64,000 bases of DNA from Aquatica leii (lineage: Eukaryota; Arthropoda; Insecta; Coleoptera; Lampyridae). The translations under genes were made by a program, and so were the position numbers. The notes beneath the pieces were generated by a model. That model was given only the letters and a program-made list of their open reading frames with translations, had not been told where the DNA came from and did not search any database. Below are positions 12,001 through 22,968 of the stretch, piece after piece; the stretch's first letter is position 1; every line of letters starts with the position of its first letter. The stretch lies in NCBI GenBank assembly GCA_035610365.1, contig CM069432.1, positions 188,775,027 through 188,839,026 on the forward strand. The letters are read 5' to 3'.

Positions 12001-15000
12001 AAGAAAAGCTGTCGGTAATATATTTGTCGGTGGTCTGATCGGGATTGGCGGCCATTGTGTAGATCAATGCAGACTACGAGTTACAAAGCAGCGACTAGGT
12101 GACACATTGCCCTTACAAGACCAGATAGTTCTTAGCAACATTGTGCTAATGTTCTTGCCTTCTGTTAAATTTATTTGATTTTCTTTTATACGTATTTTTT
12201 AGTTTAACTATAAAAAAAAAACTAGCGTCGATATTTAGCAAAGTTAAAGAAATTGACACTACTGATGATTTCTATTCAATTAAAATGAAAGTGAAATTTA
12301 GAGAATTAGCAAGTCGGAGAAGCTAATCCAAAGGATATAACTTACAAATCGGTAGCTGTAGGGTTAGGATAAGTTCGTATAGAGCTCGAGGGAATAAGAG
12401 AAGCGATTAGTAGCGTCGTCAAAGTAAACACTTCGGGCACGAAAGGTGCGAAACAACCCTTACAACCAACGTATTTCAACAACCTACCTACCTAAATAAG
12501 CTACTAGAGAAATTTGTATACAACACTAGAAAATTAAACCAAATACAATGAAGGGGCCTCATGTCCGAAAACCTAAAACTTTTTCTTAACGTTTTCTCCT
12601 AAAACTTATAGCAAATAACACTTTATTTTTATAGCCTTATAATTTACTACGTTAAATTTTAACCAGCTTAAGCGATATTAAGGTACCTTAGTAGGAAGAT
12701 GTATACTAATCTTAAATTCATTTATAATTCAGTAATACTTTAGTGGCAGTCTCTCTATGTTACTAAATTCATAAATTCATTTACGAGGCAGATTTATTTA
12801 TCACTATTTTAGATTAGCATTAAATTGATATTTAAGAACCTTACCGTTAACCGCCATGTATTATTAATTGCATCCTTCGCATCCCATCACACCAAATAAC
12901 GAGAAATTTATTTTACACAAAAAATGATTCGTAAATTACGAAAATATGTCTTATTCTTATTAGTGTACACGAAACAATAAAATAAAAACATGTATAATTA
13001 GAAATCGGCTATTATGTGCAATATAAAAAAGAATTCAAATTTATTTAAAAATTATTTTTTTTGTCGGTCTGGCTAATAAATTCACATTTTTGTTTTATCT
13101 TCATATTGCACAATTTTAGTTCTTTTATAAGAACCAATTACTGAGCTACTCCTATATCTGAAATGTGCGTTTGCTTCTTTAAGTAAAAAAATTGAAACAT
13201 TTTCCCAAAAATGTTAACCAAGTAAGACATCTTCACAATAAGATAAGTGTCATCAAAAGCGCTTAAAAAAAGAACCTAAAAAAAGAAAGACTCACAGTAA
13301 AAGTGAGTAGAAAATTATTATAAATAACCCACTTTTGATTAAAGGAATAAAGCTGTTGACCTGCAAAATACCTCTAAAATAAAAGTTAAATTAACTCAAA
13401 AATTTAAACGAGGTTATTAAAATTATGTGAGGAATATAGCACATTGAACCAAGCACAGACTTTCTAGACACAAGACCTCGATGAAATGAAAACTAAAATC
13501 AGAAATAATTTTTAGACAATGTATATAAGTGTTAGATTATGTATGTATGTATAAATGAAGCTAATACACAAAAGTAAGAACCGACATCATTCTCCTTCTG
13601 TTATAAACGGCCCTTTATTTAATCTCGCAATCTACTGCTTTTCTCCTTATCTAAAGAATTCGCAGCAAACCAGATATTTCTATAGAATAAAGAAATTTGA
13701 AGAGAACAATACTTGATGGTTACAGATAAACCAACATAACACACTAGGGTTTTGTTTAAAAGTAATGCTTGTGTATGTTACTTTATTTTTTTCGGTGTCA
13801 TGATTAAGTGAATAAACTTTCGAGATAAATAATAGTAAGACTTGATTGAGTTTTCAACCAAAATTTAAAAATAAAAATGTAGAGTAGGTACCAATAAAAA
13901 TAATTTTCAAAAAAAAATTTAAAACAATGCCGAAAGTAACACAATTTCGTTCAGAAAAAAAACCTAGTTCAGTCGTTGATGACATCAAAGATGCAATGCC
14001 TCCTTGAGACAAATTGTGGTAAAATCAAAAAATAAAACAAATTTAATTTGAAGATAAAAAAACTTGCATTTCGTGGTTCTTTATAAAAGTAGTCCCGTCC
14101 CGCTCTTAGAAAAAAACAGAATTAAAAAAATTTCGATCATTGGTATTTTTGCTTGCAAAGCAGTCCACAATTTAAAGAAAAGTGGTTTTCGTATACTCGT
14201 AATTACGAGAGGTGTCTTATGACTTGACTGAATAGAAAATTAAAATAATATACTATAATTGTCACACATTTTTTTGCAGTTAAAGGAAGATAGGTAATCT
14301 TTACAAAGTCTATAATGCTAATATCCACAACGTAGGTTTATTATAACGCCAGCGTACGCCGATAACTTAATCAACGTTCTGTCAGTTTATGTGTCAATTT
14401 AATTCACATTGAATTAAGTTAACTGTTAATCAAACATAAACTGTTTCTACGTCAAAGAATCGTAATATTAGGTATTATAATTGTTCATAACCATAAGTAC
14501 ATTTTAAGTATTAAATTATTTTTTAGTTTTATTCCGTAATACAAATAGTAGTATGACTATCTACATTTCAATCCTAGCTTTAGACTTAAAAAGTACACGA
14601 TAGAACCGTAGTACATTAATTTCAGATCATCCATGTAATAACCATACTCTTTCATTGAGTAAAGTCACATACTTGTAATCTACAAAATATATGAAAGTTG
14701 CGATATTTTGATTACAATTATTTTTTTTTTTTTAAAAACTTCGATAGTTCGGATTTCAATAATACTATAATAATTCGTTCTGTATCATTCCTATGATACA
14801 AATTCAAATTAATTTGTCATTTTCAGTCATTGGCGTTGTTAAGTTGTCACTTCACATGTGAAATTACCTAAAAGAAAAATACAAATCATTATGACTATTA
14901 AGTAACTATGTATCTCTTCTTAAAACATATTTTGTTTTATCTTAAAACTTTATTTCTAGTTCACTGAACTATTCTTGCTACATAAGTTGACAGTTGTTTT

Positions 15001-16315
15001 CAAAACCTGTTACGAGAAACTCGGATTTCTAGAGTTGAGCTGTCAAAATAAAAAGTCCTACCGGTCTTCTCATAACCAAACAAAGCAACGGCTAGCACAG
15101 CTTCTTCGGAGAGGGATCGCAGGCTTGGTTATGTGTGATTATAACATGAATCTAAAAAAAGGCGCCAAGACGATGAAAAATTAAAGTCGAGGGAGACCGT
15201 CTAACTCGCCTCGTAGTAAGCGAAGAATAAATAACACTACAAAAGTAATAACACCGAATATATATATTTATTGTATCACAGAAGTTGAAATAAGCATAGA
15301 CGTGTAAATTCTTGACATTTATACGTAGATTGATTAAACTATAAGCTACGCCGAGTGGCAAGCAACACACCGCACAACAAATTGCCCTTGTCGGACTAGA
15401 TAAGTTACGTACACATGGCGTATGAATTTATAAGTACAGAAATTTAAATTGTAGACAAATCAAACAGATTAAGCTTTCGAGATTCGATGTGCACAACTGA
15501 TAAATTCGCGAAGCAAAAAAAATACAATTAATTGTGTTAAGTTAACATGCACGTACGGTCCTAAACGACCTAGTCCCCGAAACACAAATAGAAAAAATTG
15601 AGAGTAGTAATACTTACAGGTAGGCCCCACCTCAGTCGGACTGTTAGCTAACCTCCGAACTTGATGTGCCTAAAAAATACTATTAAACCCAGATCGGAAC
15701 GAGCATATACGTTTAACACAAATAAAAAAGGTTTCTTTAGCATCCAATTATTACGAACGTAAGTGCGCAGCATTTCCTTGTGACTTAATCCATTAAAGTT
15801 TCCATATTTGTCTTCGTAAAAGAAAGGATTGTCCTGGCGGTTATCAACCTTTGTCGGTGGATGTGATAAGGACGTATCAATACTTCGACGTCATGGAATA
15901 TTCCGAATAAGACCACCTGTTGGTTATCTTGACTGATAACGCAGAACAATTGGTGACTACCCAAAATCCGCTATAGAAAATTAGTAGGTGTCAATTTAAA
16001 CCCTCAATAAAGAAAATTGTATACCACTTACCCCGTTTCAACCTTCCACAAATAAACGCATTATAAATTTGCAGCGTGACACAATTTAACGGTGAAGGTT
16101 AACCCGGGCATACAAGTAAATGAACTCGACAAAGATTTAATGTAAAGTGAACTGCGGATATGCTGTCGCAATTGTGACAGTCTGGCGCAAAAGCAGAAAG
16201 GTCCTGACAAGTTTCATAATACCTACCGAGACATTTTCCCTACTCGCGAATTGAACTACTAATTTCTTGTTTAAACGTTACAAACCTCAATATTTTATTT
16301 TGTCGGTATTACAGG
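9008..16315. other. Long intergenic or intronic DNA, no gene recognised
   Basis: About 7.3 kb with no coding region I can support. GC content rises somewhat around 11,690-12,480 and 15,560-16,240, which could be unique host sequence such as regulatory or exonic DNA, but no protein similarity or splice-bounded frame is visible. A Penelope, Copia or transposase match was looked for and not found. Near 14,738-14,860 a phrase resembling the pogo-like terminus at 17,318 occurs in degraded form. Confidence 0.5.
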
Positions 16316-16655
16316 TAGACGTCTTTCAGGATCCCGTGAACTGTGGCGCTGTAGTCTGTATAGTCAAAATATTGTTATTATCCGTCTTACAAACATTCGC
16401 CGGTACATTTTTTCTAACTTTCTTTGCTTTTATCGTTGTATTTGTTGTTAATAGGTCTTTAGGTATTATTATAAGTAAATTAATTTTTAATTAATAAATA
16501 AATATCTGATTATTTTTATTTTTTATAGACGTGAGTGCCTTTTAAGTAGACTAACGTTTTTGGAATTCAGATAGACTTGTCAAATTTTTGACTTTTAGTT
16601 TATTAATTCCGTTTTTCGACTCAAGGTCACAGTTCACGACATAATGAAACGCCTT
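16316..16655. mobile_element. Candidate MITE, copy 2, inverted relative to copy 1
   Basis: This matches 1218-1557 in reverse complement with roughly nine in ten bases the same over about 340 bp, including the inward-facing CGTGAACTGTG motifs (near 16,343 and 16,630). A 75-codon open frame crosses it on the plus strand, but the equivalent frame in copy 1 differs and the composition is low in complexity, so I do not treat it as coding. Confidence 0.55.
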
Positions 16656-17317
16656 CTATCACTTATCTCGCACGTGCTATTCAAACAACATACGTTTCAA
16701 AAATCTTAAACCTTACGTTGCCTACCGATGAAGTCATAAGACACCCCTCGCGATTACGACTATACTCAATAACTGCAAAAAGATTTGTGCTGTTTTCTAA
16801 ATCTCAATTTGTATTTATTGCAGTATCAAGTCAACATCAAAAATATTTATAATGATGTTAAAGAACATTCTAAAAGTCGCGAGTCTGCAGCATCACCGTC
16901 AAAATAAAAATATAGAAACTTTATTAGCTTACAACCTTGTGAACAAACACGCCGAAGATGAAATTTGTATTGTCAGCCAGATAATGTTTATCTTTTAGAG
17001 AAACACTTGTCAGCACGTATTCGCTGAAGCAAGAAGGTAATCGTAAATTTTACTGCTTTAGTAACCGTTTCAGTTATTGCTTCACAATAACGTGATAAAA
17101 AAGAATATTAAAAAACATGCTTAAAAACTATTAGTTTTTTAGGTGGTTCGTTAACAAGCCTGATAATAATATTTTAATTTCAATTCATTTGTGTCAAAAT
17201 TAAAATGTGTTTGATTTTTGCCATTGCGCCGTTCAAGTTCACTAATAAAATGTGGATTTTTTAAAAATATTTTTACCAAAACCTGTAAATCTAACCCTGT
17301 TTTTGATTTTGCATATA

Positions 17318-17373
17318 CAGTGCAACCTCGATGATCCAAACTTCGATAATTCGGATTCTTTGGTAATTCGGAT
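17318..17373. mobile_element. pogo/Tigger-like terminal repeat remnant
   Basis: The sequence starting CAGTGCAACCTCGATGATCC, preceded by TA, and continuing with alternating AATTCGGAT phrases resembles termini of pogo/Tigger (Tc1/mariner superfamily) elements, which begin CAGT and insert at TA. No transposase and no clear partner terminus is present. A degraded relative may lie near 14,738. The assignment rests on the short terminus only. Confidence 0.4.
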
Positions 17374-18389
17374 GGCAACTTAAATTTTTAATGAATTTGG
17401 ATTCTTTATCAAAAATAAAAATAAGTAAGTACATACTACCGATTGTTAATTGTCTTTGAATTATTTTGATTTTATATTTTTTTTGTCATTTGCAGGCATT
17501 TACTTCAACTTTAAAATAACAAATTATTATAAAAAAACTAAATGTTCAGGACTTGTTGGATAGTGCCACTGTAACCTATTTTCTGGCCTGATAAAGTGCT
17601 CACTTGTAGCACAAGACGTAGCCTTATAGATAGTATAAAGTGGTTTTTCTTACCCCTCCTAAGCGAAGAACAAAAAACTTTTATATCATAGCCATTTAAA
17701 CTATCAGTGCTAGAATCTACTTTCGGTATAAGCGGAAGTGGCGCGATGTAAAAAATATTTTACAAAAGTTAGACTTTTTCTATAACATACATAGCAAAGT
17801 CAGTGGCCGGGTCATATTTGTAGTTTTTGGTTAGCAAATGGTATCAGGGCCCAAAGACGAACCCGGTAGTTACAGTCGTCCAATATTAGAAAAGCAGCTA
17901 AAAATATAATAAACAATTAGTCTACATTTTTTTAGTTAATGTCTTCCTTCAAACTCTTCATCATTGCATTAAGTTTCAAAAAATAATTAAAGATTTCCTC
18001 AGCCATTTCATGTATTTGCCTTTAAAAATCAGAAACTAGAAATAACGTTTTTTCCCGGTGTTTTTTATCTATACATAACTGCAGCATCGATGTCACTCTA
18101 TACAACTCTGATAAAACTGTAAAAATTTATGCTACACCACAATTATTTGTAAATATTTTTTAACTTATGGTTGCGTGAATCACTATCGATTTTTATTTTA
18201 TTACATTTCGATAAAACGCGTTCACACCGTTGTACAAACATGATTAGTTTGCTTAATTATTAAAGTATGGACACTAACAAAACCTTCTAAGATACAACAT
18301 TTCAGAATTTATAAATAAAGTATACGCTCGCTGTCAATCAGAGCATATTATTGTTTTAGTTAGCAATTTCTGCAATTCAATATCAATGC
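17374..18389. other. AT-rich DNA, no gene recognised
   Basis: No supported coding or RNA gene. The left part may be interior of a decayed pogo-like element. The region ends at the 5-bp target repeat of Copia-1. Confidence 0.5.
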
Positions 18390-18394
18390 TTTTC

Positions 18395-18582
18395 TGATGG
18401 AATAATTTAGTAACTGTTAGCAAATACTTTATTGTAGTAACTTAAATTGTTTAAAACACACCGAACACTCGCATAACGTTTTAACATAACATGATACGCA
18501 TATATCTGCTTTTTAGAAAACTGCTATTTTCAATCTTATTATATACATGGTGGTTCGTAATTTTCATTGCCACCTTACAACA
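18395..18582 (-). repeat. Copia-1 3' LTR
   Basis: The 188-bp terminal repeat starts TG and ends CA on the plus strand and, by base-by-base reading, is identical to the copy at 22,776-22,963. Identity of the two LTRs implies a recent insertion or recent homogenisation. Confidence 0.95.
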
Positions 18583-18684
18583 CCCCTTTTCAATGAAATA
18601 TTTCTTTCAAACCTTAACTTAAAGAAAAGATAAATACTAATCATAACCATTAAACAAAAGAAACAAACTTAATAAAGTAAGTAC

Positions 18685-21600
18685 CTATTCCTTTAACCCT
18701 AGTAACTTAACAAAATTTTCAAATTTTATTTTAGGTAAAGATTTGGTGAACATATCGGCTTGTTGTTCTTCCGTTTTAATATACTCCACGGTCACCAAAC
18801 CTTCATCTATTTTTTCTTTAACAAAATAGTACTTAATATCTATATGTTTCAGTCGTTTACAGTTTGTAGGGTTGTTTGCAACCTTAATTGCCGACTGATT
18901 GTCTTCAAAAAGTGTTACAGTACTATTACTAGAAAATACTTTTTAATTCTTTTAACAATTTTCTTAGCCAACAGGCTTCACTAACTGCTGTTGCTAGAGC
19001 TATAAATTCGGATTCTGTGGAAGATATAGAAACAGACTGTTGTTTTCGGCTTCCCCATGCAATAACGCGATTAAATAATTTAAAAACATATTCCGTGGTG
19101 GATTTTCTGTCTACCACATCTCCGCCTCAGTCCGAATCTACATATCCGTTCAAAATATTGTTACAGTCCATCTTATATACTAATTTAAAGTTTAAAGTAC
19201 CCTTCACGTAACGCAGAATTCTTTTTAGTGCTGTTAACACATGATTGTTGCCCTTGTCTTGATATCTACTTAATACTGATACACTAAAACATAAATCAGG
19301 TCTTGTACCTGCAACTGCGTACAAAAGATTACCAATAATTTGTCTACATGTTTTAATTATTTTTACATCCTTATTCAGGTCTTTAAATAACTTAAAATCT
19401 ATATTTGAATCAAGTGGAGTTTACATAGGTTTGCAGTTTAACATATTAAAATTTTCTAAAATTCTCTTTAGGTAATCAATTTGATCAAGTTCAACATATC
19501 CTTGTTCTAGATTTTGTTTGACGTGTATATCTAAATAATTATTAACTATTCCTAAATCTTTCATAGCAAAATTTTCATTTAAAATATTCTTTATATGTTC
19601 AACTTCTGACAAGTTTGTACCTAAGATCAATAAATCATCAACATACAATAAAATGTAGAGCTTGCTGTCTTTACAAATTTTACAATACAGGCAACTATCA
19701 TTTTGTGATCTAACAAAACCATTATTTTTCATTAAAATATCAAATTTAATATTCCAGCATTTAGGCGGCTTTCTAAGTCCATATACAGACTTGTTTAGTT
19801 TACAGACTGTATTACTGTTTATTTTATTCTTACCAGGTAAAAACATATATGGTATACCTCATCTGAAATATCACCATATAAAAAAGCACCCTGCACGTCC
19901 ATTTGAAATACAGGTAATTTTAGTTTACATGAGAGCACAAGCATAATTCTAAATGTACACAATTTAGCTACTGGAAAGTAAATATCATACGGCTCATGAT
20001 TACATCGTTGCTGAAAGCCCCAAGCCACTAATCTTACTTTAAATTGACCGTCACTTTTGATTTTGTAAACCCATTTGCTTTCAATCACTTGTTTATTTTC
20101 AGGCCACGGCACTTCACTCCACGTATTGTTTTGTTTTAACACACTCAATTCTTCTTCCATTGCTTGAACCCATTCGACAGAATTTTCACTTGTAACTGCT
20201 TCTTCATATGACAATGGTTCATTAGATGTTGAAAAGAAACTGGTTTCGTAATCTTTTAACCATGCAGGCTCCTTTACCTGTCTTCTATTTCTAATTTTAG
20301 TGTCACTCTCTGTTTCTTCGAACGTAGCACTGTCTTCACTTCTTTCTTGATTATTTCCTTCTTGTTCAACATTTTGGTTTTCTATCATTTCATTTATTTC
20401 TTCGACTATGTTTTGATTTTCCGAGTCTAAATTTAAAGAAACTTCTTCATGTGTATCATTTTCTTTGGAATTTTGTAATACGAAAATTACATCTCGATGA
20501 ATCTCCACCTTATTTGTACTTGGAAAGTAAATTCTATATCCTTTTACATCTTTACCAAACCCAACCAGTATACCTCTCTTACTTTTAGGGTCTAACTTAA
20601 ACCTTTTTTTCTTTGGGGATGTGAACAGCAACTTGACTGCCAAAAGTTTTAAGAAAAGAAATGTCGAACTTCCTTCCACTCCATAGTTCAAAAGATGTGC
20701 TGTTTGAATTTCTTCCCAATCCAACTCTATTCAATATAAATGCAATTGTATTGACTGCTTCTGCCCAATACTGCTTATCTAGTTTGGTACTGTGAAGCAT
20801 TGTTCGTGCTGCTTCTATTAATGTCCTATTTTCCCTCTCTGCTCGTCCATTTTGTTGTGGTGTATATATACAAGACTTTTCATGTTTGACACCATTTTTT
20901 GCTAATATCATATGTAGATCCCTATTAATGAACTCTAAGCCGTTGTCAGTTCTTAGAACTCTTAATTTATTGCCCGTTTGTGTTTCTATTAATTTTATAA
21001 ACAATTCCAACTTTTTTTGATTCCGACTTATGTTTCAAAAAATATACAAATCTATAATTCGAGAAATCGTCTTTTAACAGAAAGAGATACCTCGCTCCAC
21101 GAATCGATTCTTTTTCCAGAGGTCCACATAAGTCAGCATGAACTAATTGGCCTACTTTTGTTGCTGAAGATTCACTCTTATGAAACGGCAATTTGTGTTG
21201 CTTACCCAGCACACAGTCTTCACAAAAGGGTTCTTTATCAATTGTAAACTTAATACTATTTCTTTTATCTGTTCAAAGTTTATATGTACCAATTTTTTAT
21301 GCCAATCAGTTAAACTCTCAACAATACTACAATACGCATTTTTGTTTTCACTACTTGCTTTAAAACACATTTTAAAAAACTTACTCGTTCTTGTTGCTAT
21401 GGCACGAATCGATCCACTCTGGTCGATTATTTCGCTTGTATCCTTGGTGGAACGCAGACTAAAACCCCTGTCCAAGGCCCTACACACTGAAAACAGATTA
21501 ATTCTAAAATCAGGAACATAAAGCACCTCAGACAGTTCAGTCTTAACCCAGTTTTTACCAGTCCAAGCTTCAAGTTGAACTTTTCCAATTCCTGTTGCTT

Positions 21601-21789
21601 TAACACGAGATCCATCGCCCATTTCGATTAATTTATCTACTGATTTTTCCAGACTTATGAACTGCGTTTTATCAAAGCACATGTGGTCACTGGCAGCACT
21701 GTTCATGCACCAATCACCTTTAGTAAAACCTGAACCTTCGATTAATGTATTTACCTCTAAATTTAAGCTACTAAAAGCATTAGAAGTAT
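18685..21789 (-). pseudogene. pol: Copia-1 pol (protease-integrase-RT-RNase H), multiply broken
   Basis: The protease site reads NSAASDHM (about 21,700) where Copia proteases have a DSG triad, so the catalytic Asp is lost. A pre-integrase segment (LTDWHKKLVH) is followed, after a frame change near 21,200, by an integrase core with ADLCGP and LKDDFSNYR. After another change near 21,000 come RTDNGLEF and TPQQNGRAERENRT. RT motifs include SKWVYKIKSDGQFK, FQMDVQGAFLYGD and, after a frame change near 19,840, the catalytic ILLYVDDLLILG. An in-frame TAA lies at about 19,420. RNase H follows with a TGA where a Trp is usual (about 19,125), then STESEFIALATAVSEACW, another frame change near 18,930, and a C-terminal tail ending at a TAG (18,687-18,685). 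At least eight lesions are visible, so this copy cannot encode its own machinery. Confidence 0.9.
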
Positions 21790-22567
21790 TTCTTGCTGTG
21801 TTATCACCTTCTTTCTTTTTCTTCCACCAGCAATCTGTTATTACGTGCCCATTTTTCTTGCAATAATTACAAAACTTTCGGTGTTTCTTATACCGAGCAT
21901 TTAACTCTCGACAATACTTCTTCACATGACCATACTTATTACAGTTAAAACACTGCACTTCTTTTGGAGAACTTTTACTTGCACTTGTTAAGGCTACTGC
22001 TTGTTCACTTTGCTTGATTCTTTCTTCCTCTATTAGTAACCTGGAGGTTAATTCTTTTAATGTTTGCTTATCAGTTGACGTTGATTCCCAAGCACTTACA
22101 AAATGTGCTAGGTTTTCTGGTAAGGACATCAAAATTTTTGTTACAACCATTTTATCGCTTAATTCTTCTCCCAAATGTTTTAGGTTTCCTTTTATTTCTT
22201 CAAGCTGTGAGATAAATTGTGCAATACTACCTTCTTTAAATTCTAACCTAAAAAATCTTTGTTGAAGTAGATGAACGCTAACTTGCGATTTGTGTTCGTA
22301 TATGAACAATAACTTGTCCCACATTTCTGCAGCTGTTCCACACGAAAGGATATGTGTAAGTGGGGCCTCTTCCATTCTTACCGCTATCACTTCTTCAGCT
22401 CTCGCATCTTTGTTATCCCAGTTACTACCATTTTCGTTTGGTCGTTTACTCACGCCTGTAGTTATTTCATAAAGTCCCTTTGACTTAAGTATAATTAGTG
22501 TCTGAAATTTCCACGTTGTCCAGTTATTCCCATTAAATTATACTGTCGCGGCTCCCACCTGATCCAT
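21790..22567 (-). pseudogene. gag: Copia-1 gag (stop at codon 10)
   Basis: The likely start is the ATG at 22,567, which begins MDQVGAATV, but codon 10 is TAA (22,540-22,538). Downstream the same frame stays open and gives a typical Copia nucleocapsid-precursor: a UBN2/retrotran-gag type helical region (with AEMWDKLL and VSAWESTSTDKQ) followed by two zinc knuckles. The first is CFNCNKYGHVKKYC (about 21,955-21,914) and the second CNYCKKNGHVITDCWW (about 21,866-21,819). Gag packages element RNA in virus-like particles. The next possible ATG is at 22,453, well inside the domain, so a full-length product cannot be made from this copy without read-through. Confidence 0.85.
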
Positions 22568-22758
22568 TTTGTGATCAGTTTATTGCAAATAACCGTAACT
22601 ATATTACGTCTTCCTGATACCCAGGTATTCCCTTCTTTTTTCTGTTTCTATTAAATTCCGCCACGCTAAAAAACACCACATGAAAAACTACTAAGCTGTA
22701 CCACGTTTTTTTTTCTTCAGTTTCAGGTTATGTAACTTCAATTGTATATCGTATGAAC

Positions 22759-22775
22759 TGACTAGGCCCATAACC
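22759..22775 (-). promoter_or_regulatory. Copia-1 primer-binding site (internal tRNA-iMet type)
   Basis: Directly inside the 5' LTR the minus strand reads GGTTATGGGCCTAGTCA. It is complementary, with one mismatch at the core, to the anticodon stem-loop of insect initiator tRNA-Met (around CTGGGCCCATAACC). This is the half-tRNA priming used by Drosophila copia rather than 3'-end priming. Confidence 0.8.
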
Positions 22776-22963
22776 TGATGGAATAATTTAGTAACTGTTA
22801 GCAAATACTTTATTGTAGTAACTTAAATTGTTTAAAACACACCGAACACTCGCATAACGTTTTAACATAACATGATACGCATATATCTGCTTTTTAGAAA
22901 ACTGCTATTTTCAATCTTATTATATACATGGTGGTTCGTAATTTTCATTGCCACCTTACAACA
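22776..22963 (-). repeat. Copia-1 5' LTR
   Basis: This is the upstream copy of the 188-bp repeat in the minus-strand orientation, read TGTTGTAAGGTGGC to ATTCCATCA. Promoter and polyadenylation signals should lie here, but I do not assign positions. Confidence 0.95.
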
Positions 22964-22968
22964 TTTTC

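Larger units (their letters stand above)
18395..22963 (-). mobile_element. Copia-1: full-length Ty1/Copia LTR retrotransposon (4569 bp)
   Basis: Two 188-bp LTRs bound the element, and a 5-bp direct repeat TTTTC flanks it on both sides (18,390-18,394 and 22,964-22,968). Read on the minus strand the order is 5' LTR, primer-binding site, gag, protease, integrase, reverse transcriptase, RNase H, polypurine tract, 3' LTR; integrase before RT is the Copia order. The polypurine tract GAAAAGGGG (reverse of 18,583-18,591) abuts the 3' LTR. The structure is complete but the coding region is broken many times, although the two LTRs look identical by eye. Confidence 0.95.

Noticed and set aside
11690-12480. 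GC-richer patch as a host promoter or exon
   Set aside because: No splice-bounded frame or protein similarity could be read. Composition alone does not support a gene call.
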